Assembly: GCF_016086655.4 (NCBI RefSeq) | Contig: NC_052141.2 | Coordinates: forward strand, 10,726,001 to 10,790,000 | Direction: 5' to 3' | Source: Lepeophtheirus salmonis | Taxonomy: Eukaryota; Arthropoda; Copepoda; Siphonostomatoida; Caligidae | DNA: 64,000 nt | Part shown: positions 12,745 through 24,700 of the stretch, one piece after another | Layout of the letters: every line of letters starts with the position of its first letter | How positions within the stretch are numbered: the first letter of the stretch is position 1 | Translations under genes and position numbers: made by a program | Notes under the pieces: generated by a model | Told to the model about the DNA's origin: nothing | The model's input: only the letters and a program-made list of their open reading frames with translations | The model's database searches: none

Positions 12745-13345
12745 AACCTCACTTAGTTTTGCTCATACAGCAAAGTTAAAAAAAAAAAAAAAAAAAGCAC
12801 CAACCAACAGTGGTATTATAACAAAATTACAGGTGCACGCAAGTGTCAATGTGATCTTCAAGCCTTATATATTTTTTAACATATATGTTTACATAACATG
12901 AAGTAGTCTCAACAATTTGAAATTGAAATTTGAAAAGCTAGATTTTAGAGAAGAGTAAAAAGTCGTTTAATTCCATCTTCAGGAAAAGCAAGAACAAATT
13001 TTTATAAAGTAATAACTAGAGTTGAATGAAATATGACATACAGGTATGTAAAAGTGAAAAATATCAAAATATGAAATGGTTCGCTGAGAATTTGAAGATT
13101 TTTTTATTATATATAAAAAAAAAAAAGAATAGTCAAGTGTTTTGAAATTACTAGAAATTCCAGTAGGTCGTCGTCCTCTATTAATAAAAACCCAATTCAA
13201 TCTCACGTTTTAAATACGAAAAGGAAATAGAATTTCCATGAGACCATAGAAATCAGTTGGTTTAAACTTCAACAAGATCTATTTTATTAATAAAGAATAG
13301 AATTTCAACAAAATTAATATTAAAAATAAATAAGGGTATGAGCTC
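12745..13345. other. AT-rich spacer with poly-A tract
   Basis: An 18-base A run lies near 12780. No gene recognised. Confidence 0.5.
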
Positions 13346-13349
13346 TCCT

Positions 13350-13905
13350 TATCAATTATGTAGCCTACCTTAGTGGTAATGATAGTTTCCAGCCGGCGGT
13401 AGGTATAGCACCTACTGCGGATGTAGTCCTCGGTCATTGCTTTCCTTTACTGGCTGACAGTGGCGTTGAGGGGCTCGGTATTTGGATGAAAAACACTGCA
13501 GACCTTTCCTTGACATGTGTCTAAAAGATGTAGTCGAGACGGTAGGGATCAGGAGTGCAGGGGGGGCCGAAAGTGTAGAAAAAGAATTCAAAAAACTCAA
13601 AAGACCAATTTAACAGATTTTTACGACGGTTTCTTTCATTGCTGGTATCAAAAGAAGCCTCTCTACCCTCAAAAATATCTTTCCACCCTCTTTTTGGAAT
13701 TCTCTCTGGACAGTATGGTGTGAAATCCTAGTTATCTTTTAGTGGCCATCAGGGACATGAGTGGATGGGCCTGTGCTGTTTCCTTTAACTCCGCCCGTTC
13801 CTTGTTGGCCTTTTTGTGAGATACTTTATTCCTTTCCAACATTTTCGACTTGGTGACGATGTCCTGGAGACGCCCACTGCTTGGAAAGTGTGTATGGAAA
13901 TTCAT
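13350..13905 (-). pseudogene. maT-like transposase relic, core deleted
   Basis: Minus-strand residues KVSHKKANKERAELKETAQA and HPLMSLMATKR form the linker between DNA-binding subdomains. After further broken sequence comes a C-terminal block reading HPNTEPLNATVSQ, a stop, then KAMTEDYIRSRCYTYRRLE. This corresponds to the usual HPNTEALKATV..EWAAM..DYI ending. Stops and shifts throughout; the DDD core is absent. The locally higher GC marks the insert against its AT-rich surroundings. Confidence 0.65.
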
Positions 13906-14199
13906 AAATCACGTTCACGTGTCGCTTTCTCAATTTGTACATAAGCTACAGGGCTTAAATTTTTTTTAAGTTTTCTAAGTAATTGCTTACACTTTAATAT
14001 TTCAAATATGAATAAATTTCAATAACTCAACCTGTATTAATAATTGAATTATTTAGGATTTAGATTTTAATAAGTTACCCAGTGCTCATAGAGACCAATA
14101 TTTGATATACAAATTTGACTTTATTAGATAATAGATGTTCTAATTACTGGTATGAGTGTAAATACCTAAAAAATTAAGTATAAAAACTATAGATTTAAT

Positions 14200-14390
14200 G
14201 TAATTTTGGCTACTTGAAGTGGCATTTAAGCTACACCCAATAGGTTCATAATAATAATTTGTTGATAGAATTTGACAGTAATTTGTTGATAGAATTTGAC
14301 AGTAATTTGTTGATAGAATTTGACAGTAATTTGTTGAAAAAAAATGTTTAGCTTGAGAAAATCATTCTGGGTTGCTTTGGTGTTGGCGGG
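14200..14390 (+). repeat. R2 dispersed repeat with internal 24-bp tandem expansion
   Basis: Begins AATTTTGGCTACTTGAAG and ends in AGCTTGAGAAAATCATTCTG. Inside, a 24-bp unit containing TTGTTGATAGAATTTGACAG is repeated about 3.4 times (14255-14338). Copies at 1040 and 57165 have the unit only once or twice, so the expansion is local to this copy. Confidence 0.75.
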
Positions 14391-14685
14391 CTATATATAT
14401 TCATTCATTGGTCATCTTACATATAAGTGCATCCATCCATTATAATGAAATCATATAAGAATAAAAAAAAGTTTTTGAAGACCTTTGGATGATTAATTAC
14501 TAATGCTTTTTTAAAGATTTTGATTTTCTGCAATTGCACTAAGATACTTTAATGGAGAAAAGTAGATAATGACGCAAATACACTTTGACTTGATTCAAAT
14601 GCATTGTCATTAATCCTGACTTATTTTTGAAAGCATGTGTATATATAAAAAATCATTTAAGTTAGTTTTTGTTAATGATTATGTA

Positions 14686-15240
14686 CAGGGTTGTCCAGAT
14701 AAATTGGGTAAATATTTAAATGCTTATAGCAAACCAGCTAGAGTAGATGGAACTGTAATTTTCCTTTATTACTTAAAGGGCACATTTAATGACAGACAAT
14801 TATGCATTATAAAATTTGCATGTTTAGATAACCTTGGCCACATGGCTTTGGACGCTTTGGCAGTCAGGGTAATCTTGTGAAGATCCATAATTGCCGTTGT
14901 ACAGTTAATTTACTTATTCTATGCCTCCAAAGACGAATGATTCTTAGAAAAGGCCTCACGGTCAACCCTCCCTCAGAGATAGAAATCAAATGGGTTCAGA
15001 TCTTCGGTGTTTGCAGGCCAAAAATCGAGGGCTCAAAAGTGAGGCATTTTAAACCAAAATATTTACAATTTTTGGCCCTTGTAGGCTGGTGCACAGTCGT
15101 GTTGAAAGTTGTAATTTATGTTATCCATCTAGAGAATACAAACAAATCGTGCAAAATCAAAACCAATACCATGGCCAAGCTTGATCAGCACAAGGTGTTC
15201 AAAGCTTCCAGCGCCTTGTGGCTGAGGTCATCATGAGAGG
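14686..15240 (-). mobile_element. Tc1/mariner-type relic with one visible end
   Basis: The minus strand reads NYNFQHDCAPAYKGQKL (second catalytic Asp block), then WPANTEDLNPFDFYL (third block), then a C-terminal KASKAMWPRLSKHANF. The spacing between the two aspartates is about 36-37 residues with stops in between, near the DD37D class. The 3' end of the element is visible as TACAGGGTTGTCCAGATAAA at 14684, with TA at the border. The N-terminal half and the other terminal repeat are missing beyond about 15240. Its sequence differs from the other relics, so it is a separate lineage. Confidence 0.7.
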
Positions 15241-15555
15241 TAAATTAAATTATGAATAATAAAATTTCATTAAGTGAAGCTTTCAAAGGATAAAATATTT
15301 ATTATTTTATCCTGTCTAGTTTCCCCCTTACAGGCATTTAAATTTTTTTCCTATGTATCCAGACTACCCGGTACATCAATAATTAATTGTTGTTTTGCGG
15401 TCAATTGACTATCCGTAATACTTAATTGTATTAATCCAATTTAGTTGAGAGATAAATTAATTTAGTTATTTCTTAATTATTTTCTTTCTTTTGTTAAGTC
15501 AGTTATACTCAGTTATTTAACCACTAAAAATTTTATGCATATAGAGTTAGTGATG
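15241..15555. other. AT-rich spacer
   Basis: Nothing recognised. Confidence 0.5.
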
Positions 15556-15559
15556 GCCT

Positions 15560-15930
15560 TTGGGCTTAATAAATTAGGAAAGGGGAAGAAAAAAAAATAA
15601 AAGGCTTTTGATAAGTTTGATGAAATAATTTCTATATTGAAACCTAATAGCAATAAAAAAATGGGAAAAAGTTCATATAAACAAAGTTGTACAAAATATG
15701 TTTTTAAATCAGTGCAAGACTTTTACAACCAAAATAGTCACTATTTTTTTGTTTCTAAGGATGTTATTACTATTCTTAAACGCTTGAGGGAGGAGGATCT
15801 GTGTATAAAGTGTGATGAAAAGTAACACTAGGGTTTTGCTCTGGAGTTTAAAGGGTAAGTCCTTGTTGGACTAACTAAGAGTACAATTAAGGATCGTCAT
15901 TGTAGTCATTCCTGTCTATACCCTTACAAG
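15560..15930 (+). pseudogene. Possible IS630/Tc1-like transposase N-terminus
   Basis: A + frame reads SCTKYVFKSVQDFYNQNSHY, then FFVSKDVITILKRLREEDL and a stop. A shifted frame continues GLTKSTIKDRHC. A (N)V..F(F/Y)...N motif followed by a VS.STIK recognition helix is common in one arthropod IS630/Tc1-type transposase group. No catalytic region is seen. This could equally be chance composition. Confidence 0.3.
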
Positions 15931-17385
15931 ATAAAGAGTGAAAAAAAGAGCCAATTTCCTTTATCTCACGACTGATTAGAGTTTTTGTAATAAAACCTTA
16001 TGAAAAATAAGCTGCTTTCGTCCAAAATATTCTTAAAATTGTCAGGGGGACCAGGTAAATTAAGTTGCAAGTTCCCATCTTTCTATGAAGTTGTTAAAAC
16101 TGATTATTTTTCAATCAAATAGTAAATATTTACATTTGTGTATCCCATTGGCTCACTAAATATTTTTTCAAACAAACTGTTTGACATATTATTTGTGATT
16201 ATCCAAAGAGGAACAAAATACTTTAAAGCTTTAACGGCTTACACCTAAGTTCCTTATTTTGGCATTATCTGAAATAGACAGTAATCAAACAAAATGGAAC
16301 TTAGAAGCCGCCTGTTAAAATTTTCGATCGCATCAAAATTTATTAGAATATCAACGGAGTACCATGTATACAAAATACAACAGAATTAACTTCTGGTTTG
16401 GGCTGTTCCCAAATAACAGTGAACAAGATAATAATGTGATGGACTACCTTGGCACCCATAAAAATAAGGCTATAGCTATACGAGCTATTTGAGACACTGA
16501 CTGCTATCAATGAGAGTATGAACGAGAAAAGGGGAAATGCAATTGTCAAAGGCTTAGCCAGGAAGTTTGATTTGAAAAGGATCATGATGAATTATGTCAT
16601 TAAAGATTATCCTGAAATTTCTTTCTTTTTTTTTTTAATTACCATTTATTTTGGTACAACTTTAACTAAATAAAAACATTGATAAGCCAAAGAACAGTCC
16701 ATAATCCTTAATAAATACGTGGCGCTAAAAAAATCATATAAATATATCAAAAACTTTATGTTTAAAAACAGATTCCGAGACAAGATATATCAGTCATTGA
16801 AAGATTCAAGTTCTTACTTATCAAGCTCAATCAAAAGTGCATGATACTGTTACAGAAGTAATGCCCAGGATGGTAGTTAATTTAATACTCAATATATTAT
16901 GGACCAGCATGTTCTTTATATAGTTATGCCATTGGAGACTAAATCAGTCACATCCAGTTTGAGCTTAAGTGTATAGAAGTATTATTGGAAGAGGGAAAAA
17001 CTGTTATGTATAGTTTGAGAAACTTGAATGCTTGTATGGATGTGGGAGATAACTATTATGAGTATTTTTTATTTATTGACTAGAAAATATACTCGACCTC
17101 ATGGGGCCACTCACAAAGACTGGATTTGTCATAGATTGACAGACCAACATATATATATATATTATATTTACAATTATTATTAAAATATTTTGCATTGGTA
17201 GACTATTACTTAATGTATACTTAATTATGCTGGTTTAATCATGAATAAAAAATTAGTAGAGGCTTCTAATATAATTACCTGCATCTGATTATATTTTATG
17301 ATTATGTTGCAAAAAAATATATATATATATATGAAGAAAAAAAATAGAAATGTTCAAATTTTACTTAAAAAATGTTGAAAGTAAT
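15931..17385. other. AT-rich spacer
   Basis: Two short frames (minus 16343-16585; + about 16955-17080) have no recognisable motif. (TA)n near 17150 and 17315. Confidence 0.45.
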
Positions 17386-17389
17386 AACA

Positions 17390-17740
17390 TAGTATTGATG
17401 CATAAATCATGACCTGTTGGTATTTAAAAATAAAATAGGCTAAAATAGAGTATGGTAATCCTAACAACTTGAATAATGTTTCGGGAAAAGAGTAGCTTAG
17501 CTGTCATGACGGTTCATTAAACAAGCTGCATGCAGCAGTAAGAAGAAGTAAATAAACATAAATATCACTTTGTAAATAGCAAGGACACATATGGTGGAAT
17601 TACCTCGACGTAGATCCTCTAGTCCACTCCGAGTCCAAACAAGGCTTATACTTATTACTCCCAAGAATCCAACTTTCACATACTTTTCCATGAGTAGAAC
17701 ACTTGTTATTAATTTATAATAGGTCTGGGATATCCAAATA
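17390..17740 (+). repeat. R1 dispersed repeat, near full length
   Basis: Contains GAGTATGGTAATCCTAACAA, AGTAGCTTAGCTGTCATGAC, GTTCATTAAACAAGCTGCAT, AGTCCACTCCGAGTCCAAAC and TTGTTATTAATTTATAATAG in the same order as the copies at 56105 and 62540. About 350 bp, non-coding. Confidence 0.7.
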
Positions 17741-17989
17741 GTTTTGGATATCCCGCTCATTTTTTAAACGAATTATATCTTGTTTTTGATTGGTCACATA
17801 GGTTCATAAAATAAATTTGTGATTCTATACTACAAACGCTTTTTGTAAAGTATAGCGCTTGTACGATTCAGTGCTTATTTATTGCACGTCAAGTAGGGAG
17901 ATCTACAAGGAAGAAATTTGCAATATTACACATTTTTACTACCACAAAGGGAAAAACGGGACTAAAGGGGCAAAGAAAATTTGTAATAT

Positions 17990-18385
17990 ATTGAGGAACT
18001 TACTCTTTCCGCTCGAATTGTGCAACAGTTGTTCGAGCGGTTTTGTTCCGGAGTAGTGGAGATGCATGATGCACCATGGACTGGCAGGCTGTTCGTCAAA
18101 AATGTTGAAAAAATAATTCATATTATCGACATAAAGCGTCATGTGAGGAGTTGTGGCTTTGCCTCGAAGCTGAACATCGATCATAAAACTGTTTTGAACC
18201 ATTTGGATATAACAAAAGCGGCTAGTATTATTGAATTAGAGAGGAATTGTGTTTCATCAAATCAACACCAGTCAGTACACACCTTTGATGATGCAACAGA
18301 AGCTCTGGGAGATCGGATGGGAAGTTCTAATACATCCATCTTTAACCCTTTCAATACCCAATGAATTGAAAAGAAAATCAAAGAT
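17990..18385 (+). pseudogene. mariner (DD34D) transposase relic, N-terminal part with deleted core
   Basis: The + frame reads QQLFERFCSGVVEMHDAPWT, then GRLFVKNVEKII and ASKLNIDHKTVLNHL, the two helix-turn-helix modules and GRP-type linker of a mariner transposase. It then jumps directly to a C-terminal segment, which a shifted frame reads as QKLWEIGWEVLIHPSL, the region just before the YSPDLAPSDY block. The catalytic domain between them is lost. Confidence 0.7.
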
Positions 18386-18461
18386 ATTATATTAAATTCT
18401 TGATGTCTTTCATCCTATTGCAACTAATTGGTAACTTCAATAGGTTTTGCGGGAATTTGAT

Positions 18462-19643
18462 GGGACACTGGTGTTCCTCCAGGTGTGAACGGAAATTTTT
18501 TATTACGTATAAACAAAATACTAAGATTACGCTATGGAGTTGAATTCTGAACATTTTTTAATTACTTTGATATACTTTTTATTTATAATACAATTAAGTC
18601 ATAATTCTACTATAAAAAATTGATTAAATTAAATTTAATAACTGCTTTACATGTGAAACATTATAAAGCAATTTCTATCTTTTGCCAAGTATAAAGCAAG
18701 CCATAAAAATTGATCAAAGTTCGATTTTCTATACTTTTGGTTGAATAGTAAGCACATCTCTATTCTTTTTGCTCAAACTCCGGTAAATGCCCACTATGAT
18801 TCTCAATTATAACAGATACATTTTTTTATTTTTGTTTTTCTAGACGATTGTGTTCCCCTCGTACACCCTTCATAATATTTCAATTGACTCACGTCAATTA
18901 CAACTTTGAAGTGAAGGAACGATAATTTATTTGGATATTTAATGTTATCAACGATATAGCATTCTTTATCTAGAATATCGATGTCCCCAAAAATTAAATT
19001 AAAAATCTAAAACATAAAACTGTCTTGATAACTGAATTTGAGTGGTATGAAACAGTTCTTTGATAGATGAGATCGACTCCCCCATGTCTTTGTTGTAGAG
19101 CTTAATAATTGTAGAACCTTCTGTTCAGATAGACCCTTAGTATTCTTAATTCATATTTTTATCGCTCTAATCATCTTTGACATTATCATCAAAGGGAAAA
19201 AATTGTAGTATCATAATAATAAACATGAATGTTGGCTTCAAGGGTCAATGAAGCATCTCATGCATTCGTTTCTGTGGTAAACTCTTCATCAGCTATCACT
19301 TAAGTATTAGAGTCATATCAAGAGTTGTGAATGTTTGCTTCATCAGCACTGTCTGCTTCGTCTATAATACTATAAATGTGGTTACTAATAGTGCTTCTAA
19401 AAAGGTAAAAATATGTTATACTTTATGTTTTTCATTTAGGAACAATTCAATTATAAAGTATTTACAAAAAATATTTGTATGTTGATGTACTACTTTTTAA
19501 TCCGTCTAGTAATAAAAAGTACTTTGATATGAATATTCTGAAAGGACAAAAACGAAAATAACTTGTCTCATCCTGAAAATTTATTAAAATCTAATCAAAA
19601 GAAAGAAAAATTACCTTTCAAACCCAGAGGGACACCAGTGTCC
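18462..19643. other. Segment bounded by an inverted GGGACAC(T/C)(G/A)GTGTCC pair
   Basis: GGGACACTGGTGTTCC at 18462 and GGGACACCAGTGTCC at 19629 are inverted relative to each other, with about 20 of 26 bases alike including flanks. The inner 1.15 kb is AT-rich and has no coding region I recognise. The core is itself near-palindromic, which weakens the inference of true terminal repeats. Confidence 0.3.
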
Positions 19644-19940
19644 AAACAATTTTAAACAGATAATACTTGCACTTTTCGTCAAAACATTGCAAATATTTCA
19701 ACAATTACTCCTTATTTTATAAGAATATTAAACCATGAATAAAAAATTTAAACTATCGATACATGAAAAGCTAAGTAGATAAGTAGAATGATATTTTGTG
19801 GAATTCCAAAAAATGGCAGTGTTCGAAAACTTATATAGGACGTATATAAAGTCCTATCATAAAATGTTTTTTTATAAATTTTAGAGATCTACTAGTACCC
19901 TTTTAATAATTTAAAAGTATATTAAATATAATGAAAAATA

Positions 19941-20215
19941 ATGCAAGGACGAATGAATGAAAATACGGGACTCGAGTGTCCCGTCGATACGGAAGGATTA
20001 AGTCCACACCTGGAAACAGTTGACCTGTTCCTGTCCGTGGTCAATGCACTGGAGGGTACAAATTTGGTCTCTATAGAGGCGTGCGAAAATTGGGTCTCCG
20101 AGTTTTTTGCCAGTAGGTACAAGGAATTTTGAAAGAAGGGTATTATGAAGTTTGGTTCTCTTTGGGTACAAATTATCGAACAAAACAGGGCATTATTGGA
20201 TTATCTCGGATGATT
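19941..20215 (+). pseudogene. mariner (DD34D) transposase relic, C-terminus
   Basis: The + frame reads GLSPHLETVDLFLSVVNALE, GTNLVSIEACENWVSEFFAS and, after a stop, KKGIMKFGSLWVQIIEQN. This matches the SPDLAPSDYHLF..LQN.L.G to W...I.QNG end of a mariner transposase. The third catalytic Asp position reads VDLF, so it may survive. The upstream catalytic domain is absent. Confidence 0.7.
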
Positions 20216-22860
20216 GTCATCCTTCTTATAAAGCATTGAAATAAAACAAGAAAGAAAATATATATTTCCGAACCTAATATTTAGAGATTTTGTCTTCAAA
20301 AATTAAATATTAGTGATAGTATGTTGCTCCCACTTTTTAGCAAATATTTTAAACATCTCTTCGTGTTATAATGTTCTCTCATTTTAGATAGATATACTTG
20401 TCTTGATTACTGAGTAGAACCTTTTGTGACACAAAAGTATCCCGTAATTTAATTTATCTATTAAATTAAAAAAAAAAATATTGATTGTACAGAAAAAAAA
20501 TAAAGGATCAATTCAATTTAAAATTTACTTGTTAAATGAAAGCATCAACAATAAGTTGAATTGGACGACAAACAAAAGTGAATGTGTTTGATTACTTTTT
20601 TTTTAGTAAGAGTTATGTTTATTTTATTTAAATTGAATCAAGACAAAATCGTTATTTGCATTTTTATTATATTATGCCTTTTGTAATCTTGGCATATATC
20701 AAGGTGTTATATCCACATATCCCAATCGCAAAAAAAAAGAATACTTTAGAATTATTCTGCAATAATATGAAATGTACAAACCTATGAGCCGTATCAAACA
20801 GTTCTTAGAGAGCGAGAAACCCAGTGCCGAGAAATGAATATAGAACATTATCTTCTTTTGGATTTGGTATATTTTAACCAAAGAGGAAAATAATTTTTCA
20901 TTTTAATATATCAGTAATTACAAGTACCAAATACGACATATTTAAGTTTACACATAGGCAATTGCTCATAGCTCGATTTTTGATAGGAATTTACTCAAAA
21001 GTGAATTTGTGTTATATTTTAATAATCATTTTAAATTGCTTTAATTTTAAAATATTGTCTGTATCTTCTATGACAACCAAATGGATGCCAAAGGCCTCAA
21101 GAACAGCCAAACGGACATGTTTGGGATTAGAAAGTGATTTAAACACTAGTAACAGTCGGTAGAAAGTGTGAACAAGGTCAGAAAGAACAGGTGATGGACC
21201 AATTAATCAGAATCAGGAGTTGGAGAATCATGTGCATTTTCTGGAACCTGAATCGGATTTGCAAAAATATTTTTGATACGGTACTACAGCTACTAACGTC
21301 AATAGAAACAGCTTCCGTATAATTATTCTTGGCTTGCGAATGCTTAATATTTTGAGTTGTGTTTAGTTATAAACATTGGGTCAATTGAATATTATTGGAA
21401 TATTCAAGGAGTCTCAGATGCATTATACAATCTATTCAATAGTCTCTGAGAACTTAGGACATCCATCGACTCTGATCCGTTTTAAACTGTGATGCTCAAT
21501 AAAAAGTCTCAAAATAATTGTCTAGATTTAGTCACAAAATAATGTGAGTAAAATTTTGTGTAGCAGCTTTATTAGTACGATAGATTTTGATGATTATAGT
21601 TGCAAGTTATATCCTATTTAGTTCAAACCTTTTAGGCCAAAAAGTGATTAATAAACAAAATATTATAAGTATTAAACAACTTCTTCAATATTGAGACAGC
21701 TATACTTACAGCTCAATATTTCATTGATATGTATGAGCCAATTAAAGGTACTCTATTTAAATTTGTAGAACGAGTGAAACTATCCAACAATTTAAATTGG
21801 CCTAGATATATGTAGTACCTTTTAAATAAAATCTATCAATATTTCCTTCCTTTATTATAAAGATCCAATTTGTCTACTGAAAATGCCATTTGAAGCACAT
21901 CCAAAGGGATTCTTTTTTTTTACAGAAATAAAACACGCAATGTTCAAAAATATCTGTCTTGCTTTCTTTAGTGTTGCCAGGTCAGATATGTAGTCGTGTA
22001 TTTATGTAATTATTTTCGTATAATTTGACATATAAAGAATAGAAAATGGACTATTATTAATCTAATTGTTATTAAATAATTACTTCTTGACTATATTTGT
22101 AACATTATAATACACGATGTTTTAAGGTTTCGAAGAGCTTCATTAAATAGATATGGCTTCATATTATTACTATTATTGTTTGATAAATACAACTTTATTC
22201 GTTTTCTTGGATGTTTTGATGGTTATTTTTGTACAAAAGACGCGTATTAAAATAATTAGACGGATTCTTACATACAATTTAAGATTTCAATGACTATTGA
22301 GAATATTGTTTTATATTAATGATGTGACCAAAATGACCTAATTTTACAATAGATTCTAATCTATTGTCAGCTATGAGACAACTTGTTCAATAAATGAATG
22401 CTTGAAGGAGACGTTCTCAGAACACATCCAGCGTACTGTATTTATCTATTCCCTCGGAGCATTGGTAATCAAATTCATTATTGTCAATAAAAAACAGTTG
22501 ATACTACGAAATAGAGGAACCTGATTGTAATTGTGGGCGGGCTTAGTCAGCTTAAAAAATATCAAAACTTTTGCCCATTGTATGCCGAGATGTTAACCTA
22601 AACTACTTCCAACTACCATTAATAGAGCTGAAATTCTAAAATAAGGTCTTATGCAGGGTCAAAAAAGTTTCAAAGATTTGTTAGTAGAAAATAACTATAA
22701 AGGGTATAATCATGAAATCCGGCGCTACAGTTTTCCTGATTTTTATGGCTTGTTTAACCACAAAAATAGACAATGCAATTTTGGAATAAAATATATATAT
22801 AAGTGTTTTTCTTAATAACCAAAACAACACCAAGGAGACCATACAAAAAGATTTTAAACC
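20216..22860. other. AT-rich spacer with one bZIP-like scrap
   Basis: Mostly uninformative AT-rich DNA. Around 21140-21270 a short reading (QNQELENHVHFLEPESDLQK) looks like a leucine-zipper or coiled-coil fragment but has stops and shifts around it. It is discussed as a finding and not called as a gene. Confidence 0.4.
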
Positions 22861-22864
22861 TATT

Positions 22865-23035
22865 ATATTTCCAATGGAAGGAACCCAGGTGCGCTGTAGC
22901 GAGGATTTTGTTGAACAACGATCTGAACATAAGCACTTTAAAGATGACAGGGATTGATGGGAAAAAAGTTTGCAGAGTTGAGGAATGCCCTGGTGAAGAC
23001 CACAGATCCCAGAGGAGTCATCACAAGGAATGAAT
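22865..23035 (+). pseudogene. Possible transposase helix-turn-helix relic
   Basis: The + frame RCAVARILLNNDLNISTLKM continues TGIDGKKVCRVEECPGED. The spacing V.R.....L.IS.L...TGI..K.V.RVEE resembles a Tc1/mariner N-terminal domain. Nothing catalytic follows and terminal repeats were not found. Confidence 0.4.
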
Positions 23036-24150
23036 TTCGAAGCACAGGCGGATATTTATTTTAAGAAGTCCCAAATCGACTCCATCGAACTGTAATGCAA
23101 ATTTTTTGATTAGGATCTATTTTCCAGGGTCTGTGCAAGTTTTAGGACTCAAATCAAGACTGTTGTTGGGAATAAAGGATCCTACATTCATTGAGATATG
23201 CATTTTCCATGCTTGTATTTCCTACGCTATTTTTTTTTTTTAAATAAATTTTAACAAATAACCATTCTATGCTAATTCAAAAAGTAGATAGTTCAAAAGT
23301 GCCAGATTTGGTTGTTATACCATGTAGTTATTAAAATAAAGAGTAACCAAATGGTACTATACTTAGTGGTTTTGATTCAAACTTGAGTTTGGCTACCACT
23401 TGTTGCTGGGAAGCAAGCTTAACAGTAGAACGTTTTCAACTTTTTCATGGTCCTACAAAGTCATTTTTAGGTGGCACATCCTGATCAAAATATGAAAAAA
23501 GGCAAAACAGTTTATTTAGTAAATAAAGATACTAAGAAGACGTTTTTAGTTACTGGGCATAAAATAATTTTGATAGGCATTTTTTTTAGCCTACAAAAAG
23601 TGTAAACAGTTTTTTTTTAATTGTCCTATGGAAAAAAAACGATAGCAAAAAAAAAAAAAAATTTGACTATTTGCATATTGCACGTGTCCTTTTTATTTAC
23701 ATTTTCATAAAACAAAGTTGTTAAATTTATCTCTTTTTTTTCCCATTTGTTTATGTTTTCATTTTTAAGAATAATGTTTATCATACTTAATAAATGCAAA
23801 ATATTTAGTTATCCTTTATTTTATTCTTAATTAACAGGGTGAATAAGTTTTGTGTCCTTTCACATTTAGGACTAGGTGGGTTATCTAAACATTATAGGAA
23901 AATAAAATTATGCATATGGTATTTTTTTCCCATACCAAAACATTTCCAAACTAGTCATAATTGAAAACTCCGGAAAAAATTGAAGAATAAACAACTATAT
24001 TAAATAGCCTTACCTTTTGTTAAGTCAAGTCTGTAAGAATATACGGACACAAAAAGATCTGGCCACTATGCAACGGTAATAAATAGGTTCGAGGAAAAGT
24101 ACTTGCATATTTTTACCTTTATTTTAATGTTTACAATCATCTGCTTTAAA
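23036..24150. other. AT-rich spacer
   Basis: Poly-A/T tracts (near 23650) and no recognisable feature. The relic at 24155 may have its end near 24030 but no terminal repeat pair was found. Confidence 0.45.
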
Positions 24151-24154
24151 CAAT

Positions 24155-24700
24155 TATGCCCCGTTATGTTCGATAACTTGTTGCCAACAAAAGACCAACT
24201 TCACAATACCATTTTCGTAGTCCTGATTGGCAAAAAACTAACACATTTTTAATGGTCTCTATTCAGACAAAATTTGTACCCCCAATCACGCTGTTTATAG
24301 TTATGAACAGATAGTATTCACTTGGTATTAGGTCTGCATAGTAAGGTGGATGCATAAGAATTTCCCATCAGAGCTTCCGTAGGTTCGTGCGTGTCAATAC
24401 AGATGTGTGCAACCTTGGTGTTGTCCTGATGATGTCTTGTTATCTCACATTCAATAATGATGGCAACTTCTGTTCGATCCCCAATTTCGAAGGGTTGAGT
24501 TGTTCACAATAGAGGGCAGAATTGAGCACTAAAAAAAATAATTCGAACCACCAAAAGTACATCGGCCCCGGATACATTGCAAATTTTATTCGTCGCTTTC
24601 GACGTATTTTTCCCTTTCAGCTTGTAAAATATGGCCATGCTTTAATACTGTACCAAAAGCATTTGTACTATACAATCACTTTTTCACAGACTTACCGTAT
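24155..24700 (-). pseudogene. mariner (DD34D) transposase relic, catalytic region
   Basis: On the minus strand, residues YFWWFELFFLVLNSALYCEQ followed by LNPSKLGIEQKLPSLLNVR match the WWD..G..YYELL...Y..QL segment of mariner transposases. Then come QD and an RPHTS-like region, and a shifted frame reads ILMHPPYYADLIPSEYYLF, the LPHPPYSPDLAPSDYHLF block with D-to-E at the last catalytic position. The remaining C-terminus is weak. Stops and shifts make it inactive. Confidence 0.7.

Noticed and set aside
12551..12901. 116-codon + strand frame ending in a lysine run
   Set aside because: Shadow of the minus-strand helix-turn-helix relic; the lysines come from a poly-A tract.
17939..18202. 87-codon minus-strand frame
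   Set aside because: Antisense to the mariner DNA-binding relic.
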